NCBI GenBank assembly: GCA_013297675.1
Contig: JAAFHZ010000031.1
Coordinates: 1 to 38,165 of the forward strand
Reading direction: 5' to 3'
Length of the DNA stretch: 38,165 nt
Origin: Synechococcales cyanobacterium bin59.metabat.ball.084
GTDB lineage: Bacteria; Cyanobacteriota; Cyanobacteriia; Cyanobacteriales; Chamaesiphonaceae
A model generated the notes under the pieces. The model saw nothing but the letters and a program-made list of their open reading frames with translations. It made no database searches and was not told the DNA's origin. Within the stretch, counting starts at the first letter, position 1. Every line of letters starts with the position of its first letter. Of this stretch, positions 20,114 to 29,226 are shown piece after piece. The position numbers were made by a program, and so were the translations under genes.

Positions 20114-21316
20114 ATGCCGACTTCCACTACCACACCCTCTAATTCCAATATCCCTGATTCTTCACCATTGGTCGGTGCAGCACCAGTTTTAGCGGTAGTT
20201 GCTGGTAGCCTATTTTTGTTGTCTGTTGTCTATGCTGTCAAAAATTTTAAAAAATTCTCAGCATCTTCATCGAACAAAATAGTGCAGAGTTTTTTGAAGG
20301 AGCAAGTACCAGAAAACGATATCAGACAGCATCGCCGAGACTTGACCAACTTAAAGTATTTAGTGCAAAAAGCCGAGAATTTGGACAGTGAGAAATTTCA
20401 GAATAATGAATTTTCGATGTTTTCTAAAATCAAAAGCTATATTGCTCATAATGTCTATGAATATGCCGATTTGAATTCGGTAGTAGATATGTTGAATGTG
20501 GCAATATCTGCCCAAAAGAGCTTTGCGGCCATTTATCAAATTGAATCACAGTTTCATAGCAAAGTTCAACAAGATTTCTATGATTATGTTACTCATTATT
20601 TAAGCAAAGAAGAATTAGACAGAACTGAATTAAAAAAGAAAGTCCTGCGCAAAGCTGAGATGGTCTGTGGTGAACTGAAAACAGAGGAAGGGCGGGCGGC
20701 GATCGCCACCTATGCTTCAGAGGTAGTTAGGGTTTCAGAAAACGACTTTGGGGTAGAGCTGCTGCGATTGTTTAAGAAGAACCACATGTCAGATTATTCG
20801 ATTATTGGCAAAATTGGTGAATCGATCGATCGGTTAGATGGCGCAAATTTAGTCGATTTAGATGGTTTAATGCTGATAGTTTTAGAAAAATCCAATGCCT
20901 TTGAAAAAATTGGTGCGGTACTAGATTTAAAAGAAGAAGCTAATTCTCCAGAAACTCATCGAAAAGTTTTGCAATTTATTGGACTAAAGAAGCGTTATCA
21001 AGCATCTTATGCCAAATTTCAAGACCTGTTAGCTACGGTCAAAGAATTTCACCGCTATTATCAGTCGATCACTGCAATTCGAGAAAAATACCCAGCTAAA
21101 ACCTATCGCATTCCGGTAGAGTTCACAGTAGAGCTGCCCGGTTTAAAGCTTTACAAGAAATATATGGCAGTACATGATAGCTACCAAGATCGTCCGGTAG
21201 ATCAGCTTAGCGCTTTGGCTTCTAAAGCAGCAGAGGTGAATGATGACTCTAAGAAGTTGTTCAAAAATGGCTGGGATCGTACCAAGTTATCGAGCATGGC
21301 TTTGCAATCTAAATAG
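20114..21316 (+). CDS. Hypothetical protein with one N-terminal membrane helix
   Basis: A 400-residue protein from ATG 20114 with AGGA 7 nt upstream; a longer TTG-started frame exists but begins within 8 nt of ilvD and is Arg-rich noise. After a Ser/Thr/Pro-rich N-tail comes one helix (APVLAVVAGSLFLLSVVYAV, about 23-42). A long helical, charged domain follows, with several coiled-coil-like segments (NDIRQHRRDLTNLKYLVQKAE; EELDRTELKKKVLRKAEMV). I do not recognise it. It follows ilvD by about 100 bp in the same direction and precedes the YdcF gene by 42 bp, so it may be co-transcribed with the latter. Confidence 0.7.
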   Translation: MPTSTTTPSNSNIPDSSPLVGAAPVLAVVAGSLFLLSVVYAVKNFKKFSASSSNKIVQSFLKEQVPENDIRQHRRDLTNLKYLVQKAENLDSEKFQNNEFSMFSKIKSYIAHNVYEYADLNSVVDMLNVAISAQKSFAAIYQIESQFHSKVQQDFYDYVTHYLSKEELDRTELKKKVLRKAEMVCGELKTEEGRAAIATYASEVVRVSENDFGVELLRLFKKNHMSDYSIIGKIGESIDRLDGANLVDLDGLMLIVLEKSNAFEKIGAVLDLKEEANSPETHRKVLQFIGLKKRYQASYAKFQDLLATVKEFHRYYQSITAIREKYPAKTYRIPVEFTVELPGLKLYKKYMAVHDSYQDRPVDQLSALASKAAEVNDDSKKLFKNGWDRTKLSSMALQSK

Positions 21317-21358
21317 TTAGGCGGGCTATGATGTGAGCAACGGTTATTTATCCCGCTT

Positions 21359-22156
21359 ATGGCACTTTTTCTTTCTAAGCTTTTCCCACTACTGTTGGTC
21401 TATCCTTTGGGGGTTGCCAGTATTTTGCTGGTGATAGCGCTGGTGATGATCTGGCGGAAGTCTCGGTGGTCGGCGTTTCCAATCGGCCTTTCTTTAGCGG
21501 TAATTTGGCTATCGAGTAACGTGTGGGTAGTCAATGGAATGCTGCGATCTTTAGAGTGGCGGCATATTCCAGCAGGTGAATTGCCTAAGGCTGAAGCGAT
21601 CGTTTTATTAGGAGGTGCTACTCGATCGGTGGCTTATCCGAGAGTGAATCCAGATCTGCGAGAGCAGGGCGATCGGGTGACATACACAGCACAGCTCTAC
21701 AAGCAGGGCAAGGCTCCTGTGGTAATTATTAGCGGTGGCCGAGCCGATTGGATGGATGGAGGCAACCCGGAGTCTGCCGATATTTCTCAGATGTTTCAAA
21801 AAGATTATGGGATTCCGGCAGCAGCGATTATCGAAGATCCCACATCGTTGAACACTTATGAAAATGCGGTGAACGTGCAAAAAATTATGCAACAGCGTAA
21901 TATCAAAAAGGTGCTGCTGGTAACGTCGGCTTTTCATATGCCTCGATCGGTACGGATTTTTCGCAAGCTGAATATCGATGTGATTCCGGCTCCCAGTGAC
22001 TATTTAGTTTCTCAGAACGAGCTAGATGAGCCGTTGCGTACTGCGGAAGCGTTTATTTTGGGGATGATTCCTAATACCGAAAAACTGGATAAATTTACAG
22101 TAGCTTTGAAGGAGTATGTGGGGATGTGGACTTACATCTTGAAAGGCTGGGCTTGA
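21359..22156 (+). CDS. YdcF/ElyC-family (DUF218) membrane protein
   Basis: A 265-residue protein with two N-terminal membrane helices (about 7-31 and 37-58). A DUF218 domain follows: AEAIVLLGGA, GKAPVVIISGG, DPTSLNTYENA and KKVLLVTSAFHMPRSVRIFRK. Family members ElyC and SanA affect envelope integrity in enterobacteria; the catalytic role is unsettled. The domain is probably periplasmic. It lies 42 bp after the helical membrane protein and 211 bp before ndhA. Confidence 0.88.
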   Translation: MALFLSKLFPLLLVYPLGVASILLVIALVMIWRKSRWSAFPIGLSLAVIWLSSNVWVVNGMLRSLEWRHIPAGELPKAEAIVLLGGATRSVAYPRVNPDLREQGDRVTYTAQLYKQGKAPVVIISGGRADWMDGGNPESADISQMFQKDYGIPAAAIIEDPTSLNTYENAVNVQKIMQQRNIKKVLLVTSAFHMPRSVRIFRKLNIDVIPAPSDYLVSQNELDEPLRTAEAFILGMIPNTEKLDKFTVALKEYVGMWTYILKGWA

Positions 22157-22367
22157 GGGGGAGGTCGTAGACTAGGCTGGTCGTTGGAATATCGCTTACC
22201 CAAATGGTTAAGCAGGGATGAGTTCACTGGGCGAAGCCGAAGTGAGCCAAATCCAGATGGGCTTGATTGTTGCAAAACTCTATGTATTAATTTTCGTGCA
22301 GCGATATACTGAGCAGGGGGATTATCCCCGCATTTGGAAAATTCTTTCGATCGACTATGAGGTGGCG

Positions 22368-23486
22368 ATGAACGCTGGTATTGACTTACAAGGAACATTT
22401 ATCGAATCCCTGGTTGACTTTGGGATTACCAGTGAGCTGGCCAAGGTGCTATGGATGCCTTTCCCGATGGTGCTGATGCTAATTGGCGCGACTTTGGGGG
22501 TATTTGTGAACGTTTGGCTAGAGCGCAAGGTGTCGGCAGCGGCACAGCAGCGGATCGGTCCAGAGTTTGCTGGCCCGTTGGGGGTGTTACAACCGGTGGC
22601 CGACGGTTTGAAGCTGCTGTTTAAGGAAGATATCTCGCCTGCGAACTCTGATCCTTACCTGTTTACGATCGGGCCAATTTTAGTAGTATTGCCGGTATTT
22701 CTTTCTTATCTGATTGTGCCATTTGGTCAGAACTTGGTGGTAACCAACATTACTACTGGGGTGTTTTTATGGATTGCTTTGTCTAGCATTGCGCCGATCG
22801 GATTATTGATGTCAGGCTACGCCTCCAATAATAAGTACTCTTTATTGGGTGGTTTGAGAGCAGCAGCTCAATCGATTAGCTACGAGATTCCCTTGGCGTT
22901 GGCGGTGCTGGCAGTGGTAATGATGTCGAATAGCTTGAGCACGATCGATATTGTGGATCAGCAGGCCGGGATGGGGATTCTGTCTTGGAATATCTGGCGA
23001 CAGCCTTTTGGGTTTGTGGTGTTTTGGATTGCGGCGTTGGCCGAATGCGAACGCTTACCGTTTGATTTACCAGAGGCTGAGGAAGAGTTGGTAGCAGGGT
23101 ATCAGACGGAGTATTCCGGGATGAAGTTTGCTTTGTTCTACATTGCTTCTTATGTAAACTTAGTACTATCGGCGCTGTTTGTAGCAATTTTGTATTTGGG
23201 CGGCTGGTCGAGTCCGATTCCGATCGAGCTGATTGCTAACTTAATTAACGCCGACCCCAACAGTGCTTGGCTACAAGTTTTGGATGCTTCGTTGGGCATT
23301 ACCATGACAGTGCTGAAGGCTTATATGCTGGTGTTTTTGGCGGTGCTGACTCGTTGGACTGTGCCTCGGGTGCGGATTGACCAGTTATTGAATTTGGGTT
23401 GGAAATTTTTGCTGCCGATCGCCTTGGCTAATTTGCTTTTAACTGCGGCACTCAAGATTTCTTTCCCGGCTTTCTTTGGCGGTTAA
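22368..23486 (+). CDS. ndhA: NAD(P)H-quinone oxidoreductase subunit 1 (NdhA)
   Basis: Membrane subunit of the thylakoid NDH-1 complex, forming part of the plastoquinone chamber. The chosen ATG (GAGGTG just upstream) gives 372 residues, the family length; the frame stays open 50 codons further up, with unrelated text. About eight membrane helices are visible. Hallmarks are [56 protein letters not shown] and [31 protein letters not shown]. In many cyanobacteria ndhI, ndhG and ndhE follow directly; here a terminator and a minus-strand gene follow. Confidence 0.97.
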   Translation: MNAGIDLQGTFIESLVDFGITSELAKVLWMPFPMVLMLIGATLGVFVNVWLERKVSAAAQQRIGPEFAGPLGVLQPVADGLKLLFKEDISPANSDPYLFTIGPILVVLPVFLSYLIVPFGQNLVVTNITTGVFLWIALSSIAPIGLLMSGYASNNKYSLLGGLRAAAQSISYEIPLALAVLAVVMMSNSLSTIDIVDQQAGMGILSWNIWRQPFGFVVFWIAALAECERLPFDLPEAEEELVAGYQTEYSGMKFALFYIASYVNLVLSALFVAILYLGGWSSPIPIELIANLINADPNSAWLQVLDASLGITMTVLKAYMLVFLAVLTRWTVPRVRIDQLLNLGWKFLLPIALANLLLTAALKISFPAFFGG

Positions 23487-23509
23487 GATTATCATTATTA
23501 TTTCTTAAA

Positions 23510-23550
23510 ATACCCTAGCAGCTTGAAAAAGCGGCTAGGGTATTGCTTTA
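23510..23550 (+). terminator. Hairpin terminator after ndhA
   Basis: A 10-bp stem ATACCCTAGC / GCTAGGGTAT with a 14-nt loop, then TGCTTTAT. It starts 24 nt after the ndhA stop. Confidence 0.8.
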
Positions 23551-23557
23551 TAGAATT

Positions 23558-23790
23558 CTATCGATTGGCTAAGAGATGATTGCCGACTAAATCTGTAAAT
23601 ATTTTGGTGTCTGTTTGCCAGTTGTTGATGATCTGTTGTACTCGATTTACTCGTTCTGCTTCAGTAACGTTATTGAGAGCATAGTTAAAATTGCCAGCAA
23701 AAAGCACTACATCTGTAGCATTTTGATTGGGAAATTGTAGTGTGGCTTCGTTGACAGCAAGACTAAGCTTTTTATCTGGGAAATCATAAG
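23558..23790 (-). pseudogene. Open frame without start codon after wecB (gene remnant?)
   Basis: On the minus strand, directly after wecB and in another frame, an open stretch of at least 77 codons reads LESYDFPDKKLSLAVNEATL... and on through VVLFAGNFNYALNNVTEAERV to LVGNHLLANR and TAG at 23558-23560. The composition is protein-like. It has no ATG, GTG or TTG start before an internal GTG, and upstream the frame runs into wecB. It may be the 3' remnant of a gene truncated by a rearrangement, or be reached by frameshift at the end of wecB. The family is not recognised. Confidence 0.4.
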
Positions 23791-23793
23791 ATT

Positions 23794-24906
23794 CTAAACT
23801 AAGAACTGTTCGATCGCCTCCAATATTTTCTCGGCAGCATGACCATCCCCAAAAGGATTGATCGCATTGGACATCTGAGCATAAGCCGCTGGATTTTCCA
23901 AGAGTTCTGAGACAGCAGCGGTGATTCGATCGCTGTTAGTACCAATCAGTTTTGCCGTACCACCAGTGACCGCCTCCGGTCTTTCGGTAGTTTCGCGCAT
24001 GACCAACACCGGTTTGCCTAAACTTGGCGCTTCTTCTTGTAAACCACCAGAATCGGTTAACAACAAATGACAGCGTTGAATCGCGCCCACTAATTCTAGG
24101 TAATTTAATGGCTCGGTTAAAAATACTCGGGAATGCTCACCCAGCATCTTTTGTAGCGGGTCGCGGACGGTAGGATTGCGATGAAGGGGCAATAGCAATG
24201 CGGTATCCGGGAATTTTTCTAGCACCTGTAAAAAGCCTTGGCCAATGCTGGCCAATGGTTCGCCCCAGTTTTCTCGGCGATGGACGGTGGCTAAGATGGT
24301 GCGGTATTTTGACCAATCTAGGCCAGGGATGGGGCAGTCGGGTTTTTGGGCGGCGACGGTGAGCAGGGCATCGATGACCGTGTTACCGGTGTTGTGGACT
24401 TGGCCGGTGACATCAGATTTGCGGAGGTTGGCTACAGCTAGGTCAGTGGGGGCAAAGTGCAGTTGGGCGATCTGAGAAATTAGCCGCCGGTTGGCTTCTT
24501 CGGGGTAGGGATCAAAGAGGTTATCGGTGCGCAAACCAGCTTCTACATGCCCGATCGGAATCTGTTGATAAAAGGCTGCTAGAGCCGCTGCAAAGGCGGT
24601 AGTGGTATCGCCTTGGACTATCACGAGGCTGGGTTTAGATGCTTTGAAGAGTTGTTCTAATCCTTGTAGACAGCGCTGGGTAATGTCGGTGAGGGTCTGT
24701 TGAGACTGCATGATGTCTAGATCCACATCGGCTTGCAAATCAAAGATTTCCATTACCTGGGCGACCATTTCTCGATGTTGGCCGGTGAGGACTACCTGGG
24801 TGCGGAATTTGGCAGATTTTTGGCAGGCTTTGATCACGGGAGCCAGTTTGATGGCTTCTGGCCGGGTGCCTAAGGTGAAGCAGACTGTGGGTTTGGTGTT
24901 ATCCAT
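23794..24906 (-). CDS. wecB: UDP-N-acetylglucosamine 2-epimerase (non-hydrolysing)
   Basis: Interconverts UDP-GlcNAc and UDP-ManNAc for surface polysaccharides. With ATG 24904-24906 the protein has 370 residues and begins MDNTKPTVCFTLGTRPEAIKLAPV, the family start; an ATG at 24969 would add 21 residues. Signatures: GTRPEAIK, VLTGQHREM, VQGDTTTAFAAALAAFY, HVEAGLRT, FDPYPEEANRRLI and LLTDSGGLQEEAPSLGKPVLVMR. It is flanked by a start-less frame downstream and the TIGR04222 protein upstream, all on the minus strand. Confidence 0.95.
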   Translation of the reverse strand: MDNTKPTVCFTLGTRPEAIKLAPVIKACQKSAKFRTQVVLTGQHREMVAQVMEIFDLQADVDLDIMQSQQTLTDITQRCLQGLEQLFKASKPSLVIVQGDTTTAFAAALAAFYQQIPIGHVEAGLRTDNLFDPYPEEANRRLISQIAQLHFAPTDLAVANLRKSDVTGQVHNTGNTVIDALLTVAAQKPDCPIPGLDWSKYRTILATVHRRENWGEPLASIGQGFLQVLEKFPDTALLLPLHRNPTVRDPLQKMLGEHSRVFLTEPLNYLELVGAIQRCHLLLTDSGGLQEEAPSLGKPVLVMRETTERPEAVTGGTAKLIGTNSDRITAAVSELLENPAAYAQMSNAINPFGDGHAAEKILEAIEQFLV

Positions 24907-25013
24907 CGGGATGAGAGAAATTCTTGCGCGGATGTCTGACCAATTGGATGATCGAGTTGGTGTCAACATCCTAGCTTGATTGTTGTCCTCTGCGGCTGAT
25001 TTGGGATGTTTTG

Positions 25014-26480
25014 CTATCCGCCACAGCCTCCACCTCCATCACCACCTCCACAACCACCTCCTCCACAACCACCGCCTCCATCTCCTCCACCGCTTGGTGG
25101 TGTAATCATAGTTTTGAAATCGTCGAATATTGGACTGTTAAGAGCGGTGGCACCCACAAATACATAAGCCAAATTGTAGTTAGCATTAGGATTTTTTAAC
25201 CAATCGTCAGAAAACTTTTCCTTTAAATGTTGCCAGACCTGATCGCCATAAACACTACGATGTAAGGGGCTAGACTGAAGCAAGTAAAAATAAAAAAACA
25301 GAATAGAACCTATTACTAGCAGAAAGCCCACTGGTCGGCCTTTGGAGAAACCCACAACTAGGCGAACCAAGCCTAGCAATATTACCATTCCCATCAGCAG
25401 CGTTGGGTAAAGTCTGGCAGTTTTAGCTTGCTGTTCAGAAACCAGTAATTTTATTTGATTTAGTTTTTGACCAATAGATTTAGTTTGTTTTAGAGCGATG
25501 TTATAAACAGTTTCAAGTGATCCTTCACTATTTTCAATAGCCCAAGCAACTTGAAACTCTAAAAAATGGGCAGAGAATGGAATAGCTTTTTTGAGACGGA
25601 GATTTTTAGTCTGAGAATTCACCTCAATTAAATCTTGCTCTAGAAGGTGGATAATTGCTGCATCAATAGCCTGCTCAGGACTAGAAAGGTAGGCTATTTC
25701 ATAAGGATCTAAGACTACTTGATGCACTGGTACTTCTGTTTGATAGGGTAAACGCAGTCTATCTTTCAGGATAAAGGCGGTGATGCTGCTCAAAATTGCC
25801 AAAGGAATGTAGATACTTAGAAATTCTGTGGCTTCCCAATCGAGTGGGTTGATGGAGTTAGAGGCACAGCCTAGTAATAAGGTACAACAGAGACTGATTA
25901 AGCCGATCAATTTCCACTGTAACCAAATATTTGATGGTGCTTGCTTCTTCAGGGATCGAGTCAAATTCCCCAATATTTCTGGCCAACTGGCAGGTTTGGG
26001 AATTACCCAATTCTGAGCGCGGCTGAGCCATTGTTGATGTAAGGGCTGGAATCGATCGGCAACACTCGGCCAAATATCAGTGGGGGGTTGATGACCAAAA
26101 AATTGCTGGTAGCTTTTTAGGGTTTGCTGGTAATAAGTGAAAAACTTTTGTTGTTCTTTTTGGCCACCTTTGGTTGGTTCATGGTGCAATGGCTGCCCCA
26201 AAACTTCTGGACAAAATTCTTGCCAGTAAGAGCGAGTATAGGTGAGATGCAAATGCCAAGCTTGATCTACTTGTCCAGAGGGAGTGACAGGATGATCAGT
26301 GACTACTGCCAAAAAAGCGAATTTTTTATACTCGGCTAAAACTCTCTGGGTATATAGCGGCGACCAGTTTTGCTCACGGGCAAGGCGTTGGCTAAAAGAA
26401 AACTGGGCATCGGGGTGATCGAAGGTGAAATCTTGTAGACGTTGATACAGAGCTAGTTCGGAGGAGTTCATCTGAGGCAT
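25014..26480 (-). CDS. TIGR04222-type membrane protein with GRDP-like N-terminus and Gly/Cys-rich tail
   Basis: A 488-residue protein. The N-terminal ~160 residues resemble the glycine-rich-domain-protein region: FAFLAVVTDHPVTPSGQVDQAWHLH..., YWQEFCPEVLGQPLHHEPTKGG. Two membrane helices follow (about 190-207 and 220-238). A cytosolic winged-helix-like segment comes next (YEIAYLSSPEQAIDAAIIHLLEQDLIEV), then two more helices (about 355-395). The tail is almost pure Gly with four Cys (GGGGCGG units), encoded by 25014-25095. This layout matches TIGR04222 proteins, whose function is unknown; the Cys spacing suggests metal binding or surface display. It may share a transcript with wecB, 107 bp downstream. 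Confidence 0.75.
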   Translation of the reverse strand: MPQMNSSELALYQRLQDFTFDHPDAQFSFSQRLAREQNWSPLYTQRVLAEYKKFAFLAVVTDHPVTPSGQVDQAWHLHLTYTRSYWQEFCPEVLGQPLHHEPTKGGQKEQQKFFTYYQQTLKSYQQFFGHQPPTDIWPSVADRFQPLHQQWLSRAQNWVIPKPASWPEILGNLTRSLKKQAPSNIWLQWKLIGLISLCCTLLLGCASNSINPLDWEATEFLSIYIPLAILSSITAFILKDRLRLPYQTEVPVHQVVLDPYEIAYLSSPEQAIDAAIIHLLEQDLIEVNSQTKNLRLKKAIPFSAHFLEFQVAWAIENSEGSLETVYNIALKQTKSIGQKLNQIKLLVSEQQAKTARLYPTLLMGMVILLGLVRLVVGFSKGRPVGFLLVIGSILFFYFYLLQSSPLHRSVYGDQVWQHLKEKFSDDWLKNPNANYNLAYVFVGATALNSPIFDDFKTMITPPSGGGDGGGGCGGGGCGGGDGGGGCGG

Positions 26481-26624
26481 GACTATGATTTTCTCCAGAT
26501 TGATTTGGACAGGTTTATGCTGCTGATGCTTTATTTATGGGCAAAACATTTTACAAATTGCGGGATTCTCTATGAAAATTTGCAATGATCTTGGGGGCGG
26601 TTGTGCGGGGATGGCGGTTGGGGT

Positions 26625-26681
26625 GGGCAGGTTTTTATTGGGAGATTTTGTCGCTGGCAGCGATTTTGGATAAACCTGCCC
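26625..26681. repeat. MITE-like inverted repeat
   Basis: GGGCAGGTTT (26625-26634) and AAACCTGCCC (26672-26681) bound a 57-bp element with an inner palindrome CGCTGGCAGCG. Similar GGGGCAGGTTTAT-type repeats occur dispersed in cyanobacterial genomes (recollection, unchecked). It occupies the 284-bp gap between the TIGR04222 gene and the glycosyltransferase gene. Confidence 0.55.
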
Positions 26682-26764
26682 CTACGATTCTGCGTATTGT
26701 GCCGCCTATTTATGTGGGGTGTCGTATGATATCTGTTGGCCACCATGACTAAAATTGAACTACT

Positions 26765-27946
26765 TTGAATCTCTCTGCTGCTCCTTATTTTATTGCGATC
26801 GCTCTTTTGATCTTGCAGGCTCCGGCTGCTTTACTGTTGTTGACTCGTCTGGTGCGAGGGCCTTTTCGGCGGCCACCAGTGCAACCTCGGGTGAGTACTC
26901 CCGATTTGTTGGGGGCAGTGTCGGTGGTGGTGCCAACTTTGAATGAAGTCGATCGATTAACCCCCTGTTTAGAAGGATTAAAGCTGCAAAGCTATGAACT
27001 CAAAGAAGCGATCGTGGTAGATAGTCGTTCTCAAGATGGCACTTTGGAGCTGGTCGATCGATATAGCCTCACCGATCCTCGCTTGCGACACATCACTGAT
27101 CCACTATTACCCAAAGGCTGGGTGGGTAGACCTTGGGCTTTACACAATGGCTTTTTGGCTGGTTCGGGGCGCTGGGTTTTGGGTATTGATGCCGATACTC
27201 AGCCCCAGGCCGGTTTAATTGCGGGTTTGGTAACAGAAGCCGAAGCAGCAGGATACGATTTGGTGTCTTTGTCGCCGAAGTTTATTTTGGCGCAGGCCGG
27301 GGAATGGTGGTTGCAGCCTGCTTTGTTGATGACTCTGATCTATCGGTTTGGGGCAGCGGGGGAACGCAATAGTGCGCCCAGTCGGGTGATGGCCAATGGA
27401 CAGTGTTTTTTGTGCCGTCGATCAGTCTTAGAAAAAATTGATGGCTATACCAGCGCTGCTGATTCTTTTTGTGATGACGTGACTTTAGCCCGCAAGATTG
27501 CAGCAGCGGGCTACAAAGTGGGGTTTTGGGATGGCTCTAAGGTAATTAAGGTGCGGATGTATATTGGAATGGCCGAGACTTGGCGCGAATGGGGTCGATC
27601 GCTAGATTTAAAGGATGCTAGTACTCCGGGGCAGATCTGGGGCGATTTGTGGTTGCTGGGGGCGACTCAAGGTTTGCCATTGCTGGTGATGGTTTTGGCG
27701 GGGATAGCTTGGGGATTGGGTGATCGATCTCTACCAATTCAAGCATTGCTAGGATTAAATGGTGGATTATTGCTAATTCGCTGGGCTTTGCTTTTGGCTA
27801 TTTTGCCCACCTATGAAGCTGCTCCAGATACCCAGATGTCTTGGACTTTTTGGTTTTCGCCTTTGGCAGATCCTGCTGCTTGGTATCGAATTTGGCTCTC
27901 ATCTCAAAATTCACCCAAAGAATGGCGCGGTCGTACATATGATTAA
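26765..27946 (+). CDS. Family 2 glycosyltransferase, probably carotenoid (CruG/CruC-like)
   Basis: A 393-residue GT2 enzyme. The N-terminal helix (about 8-27) anchors it. The GT-A core shows SVVVPTLNEVDRL, EAIVVDSRSQDGTLEL, DADTQP (the metal-binding DxD region) and FCDDVTLARKI, followed by WREWGRSLDLKD. Two to three C-terminal helices follow, and the end reads EWRGRTYD. The pattern fits cyanobacterial glycosyltransferases for myxol-type carotenoids (CruG) and CruC; assignment is from recollection. The start is TTG at 26765 because an in-frame TGA lies at 26756. A 7-codon ORF ends on top of this start. Confidence 0.78.
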   Translation: MNLSAAPYFIAIALLILQAPAALLLLTRLVRGPFRRPPVQPRVSTPDLLGAVSVVVPTLNEVDRLTPCLEGLKLQSYELKEAIVVDSRSQDGTLELVDRYSLTDPRLRHITDPLLPKGWVGRPWALHNGFLAGSGRWVLGIDADTQPQAGLIAGLVTEAEAAGYDLVSLSPKFILAQAGEWWLQPALLMTLIYRFGAAGERNSAPSRVMANGQCFLCRRSVLEKIDGYTSAADSFCDDVTLARKIAAAGYKVGFWDGSKVIKVRMYIGMAETWREWGRSLDLKDASTPGQIWGDLWLLGATQGLPLLVMVLAGIAWGLGDRSLPIQALLGLNGGLLLIRWALLLAILPTYEAAPDTQMSWTFWFSPLADPAAWYRIWLSSQNSPKEWRGRTYD

Positions 27947-28035
27947 GGCTATTCTTCGGTCAATCAACAGCGACCGCGTTTGGCAATCGCCGCAGATCTT
28001 AGCTGGGAGAAGAATTCGGCGAAACTTACCAAAGG

Positions 28036-29106
28036 TTAGAGTAAATGCTCCCAATCAACGTTTTCCTTGATTTTGGTGAGTACTCCTTTGATTTCTTGTG
28101 TTCGGCTTTTATCGACTACCAAAGTTACATTGCCATCTCGGACTACCACCACATTATCTAGGCCAATAGTCACAATTACATCCTCACTGCTACTGGAATA
28201 TAAAATTGCTCCGGCAGTATCTAATCCAATATGCTGTGCTAGCTCCACGTTGGGGTTATGGGCTTCATCACCTTTTAAGAGACGCTCGATCGCATTCCAA
28301 TCACCCAAGTCATCCCAGCCAAAACTTACTGGTAACACATAGGCCAAATCAGTTTTCTCCATTAAGGCATAGTCCACGCTCTGTTTGGGCAAAGTAGGAT
28401 AAGCCTCAATCCCGTGGGCTTCTAAGGGCTGCATAATTTCTGGCGCATAGATTTTCATTTGATCTAACAAGGTCTGAGCCGTGAAAATAAACATGCCGCT
28501 ATTCCAAGTATAGTTACCCAACTTGATAAACTCTTCGGCTTGCTCCCGATCGGGTTTCTCGGTAAAGCGACTGACTTTAAACGCTTGGTGTCCCAAAAAA
28601 TCCCCAGCCTTTTGGCCTTCTTGAATATAACCATAGCCAGTTGCCGCAAAATCGGGGGCAATGCCCAAGGTGACGATCGAAGGAGTCTTGCTAGCCAAGG
28701 CAGCCGCAGAAGTGAGAGTTCGATCGAATTCCAGGGGGTCAGCAATGTAATGATCTGCCGGAAAAAAGCCCACGGTAGCCTGATTGCCATAGCGGGCTGC
28801 CACCATCAAGGTTGCCCAGGCTACCGCCGCCGCAGTATCGCGGCCTTCTGGCTCTACCAGCAAGTTAGCAACAGGCAGTTCTGGAAGCTGGTCTTTGACT
28901 CCTTGTTCTAACTGTGCCGAGGTAATTACCCACACATTTTCCCAGCCGCCCGCTACGGTTAATAGTCTTTGAGCAGTGCCTTGTAGCAGGCTGACCCCTG
29001 TGCCATCTAAGGAAAGAAACTGTTTCGGGCGATGTTTGCGACTCAGCGGCCAGAAGCGTTCGCCTTTACCGCCAGCAAGAATGATGGGCACCAGGATCTT
29101 GGTCAT
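28036..29106 (-). CDS. manC: Mannose-1-phosphate guanylyltransferase
   Basis: Makes GDP-mannose from mannose-1-phosphate and GTP for surface glycans and glycosylated lipids. The 356-residue protein is the short form, without the C-terminal isomerase domain of bifunctional ManC. The nucleotide signature is at the N-terminus: PIILAGGKGERFWPLSRKHRPKQFL. Other motifs are EPEGRDTAAAVAWA, FFPADHYI and FTEKPDREQAEEFI..NYTWNSGMFIF. It is divergent from ispE across 120 bp and converges on the glycosyltransferase gene. With wecB nearby, this segment has a sugar-nucleotide theme. Confidence 0.93.
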   Translation of the reverse strand: MTKILVPIILAGGKGERFWPLSRKHRPKQFLSLDGTGVSLLQGTAQRLLTVAGGWENVWVITSAQLEQGVKDQLPELPVANLLVEPEGRDTAAAVAWATLMVAARYGNQATVGFFPADHYIADPLEFDRTLTSAAALASKTPSIVTLGIAPDFAATGYGYIQEGQKAGDFLGHQAFKVSRFTEKPDREQAEEFIKLGNYTWNSGMFIFTAQTLLDQMKIYAPEIMQPLEAHGIEAYPTLPKQSVDYALMEKTDLAYVLPVSFGWDDLGDWNAIERLLKGDEAHNPNVELAQHIGLDTAGAILYSSSSEDVIVTIGLDNVVVVRDGNVTLVVDKSRTQEIKGVLTKIKENVDWEHLL

Positions 29107-29226
29107 AGGTTTATGTTTAAGAGTTCTTGGATGGATTATATGCTAGCTACTTGCCAAAATTCCGTGGATCAGGCAACCAAAAGAAAAGATAGAATAAACA
29201 GCTACCTGTCGAAAAACCTTGAATTG

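Noticed and set aside
22218-22367. 50-residue N-terminal extension of NdhA
   Set aside because: The extension does not resemble NdhA. The ATG at 22368 has a Shine-Dalgarno and matches the family start.
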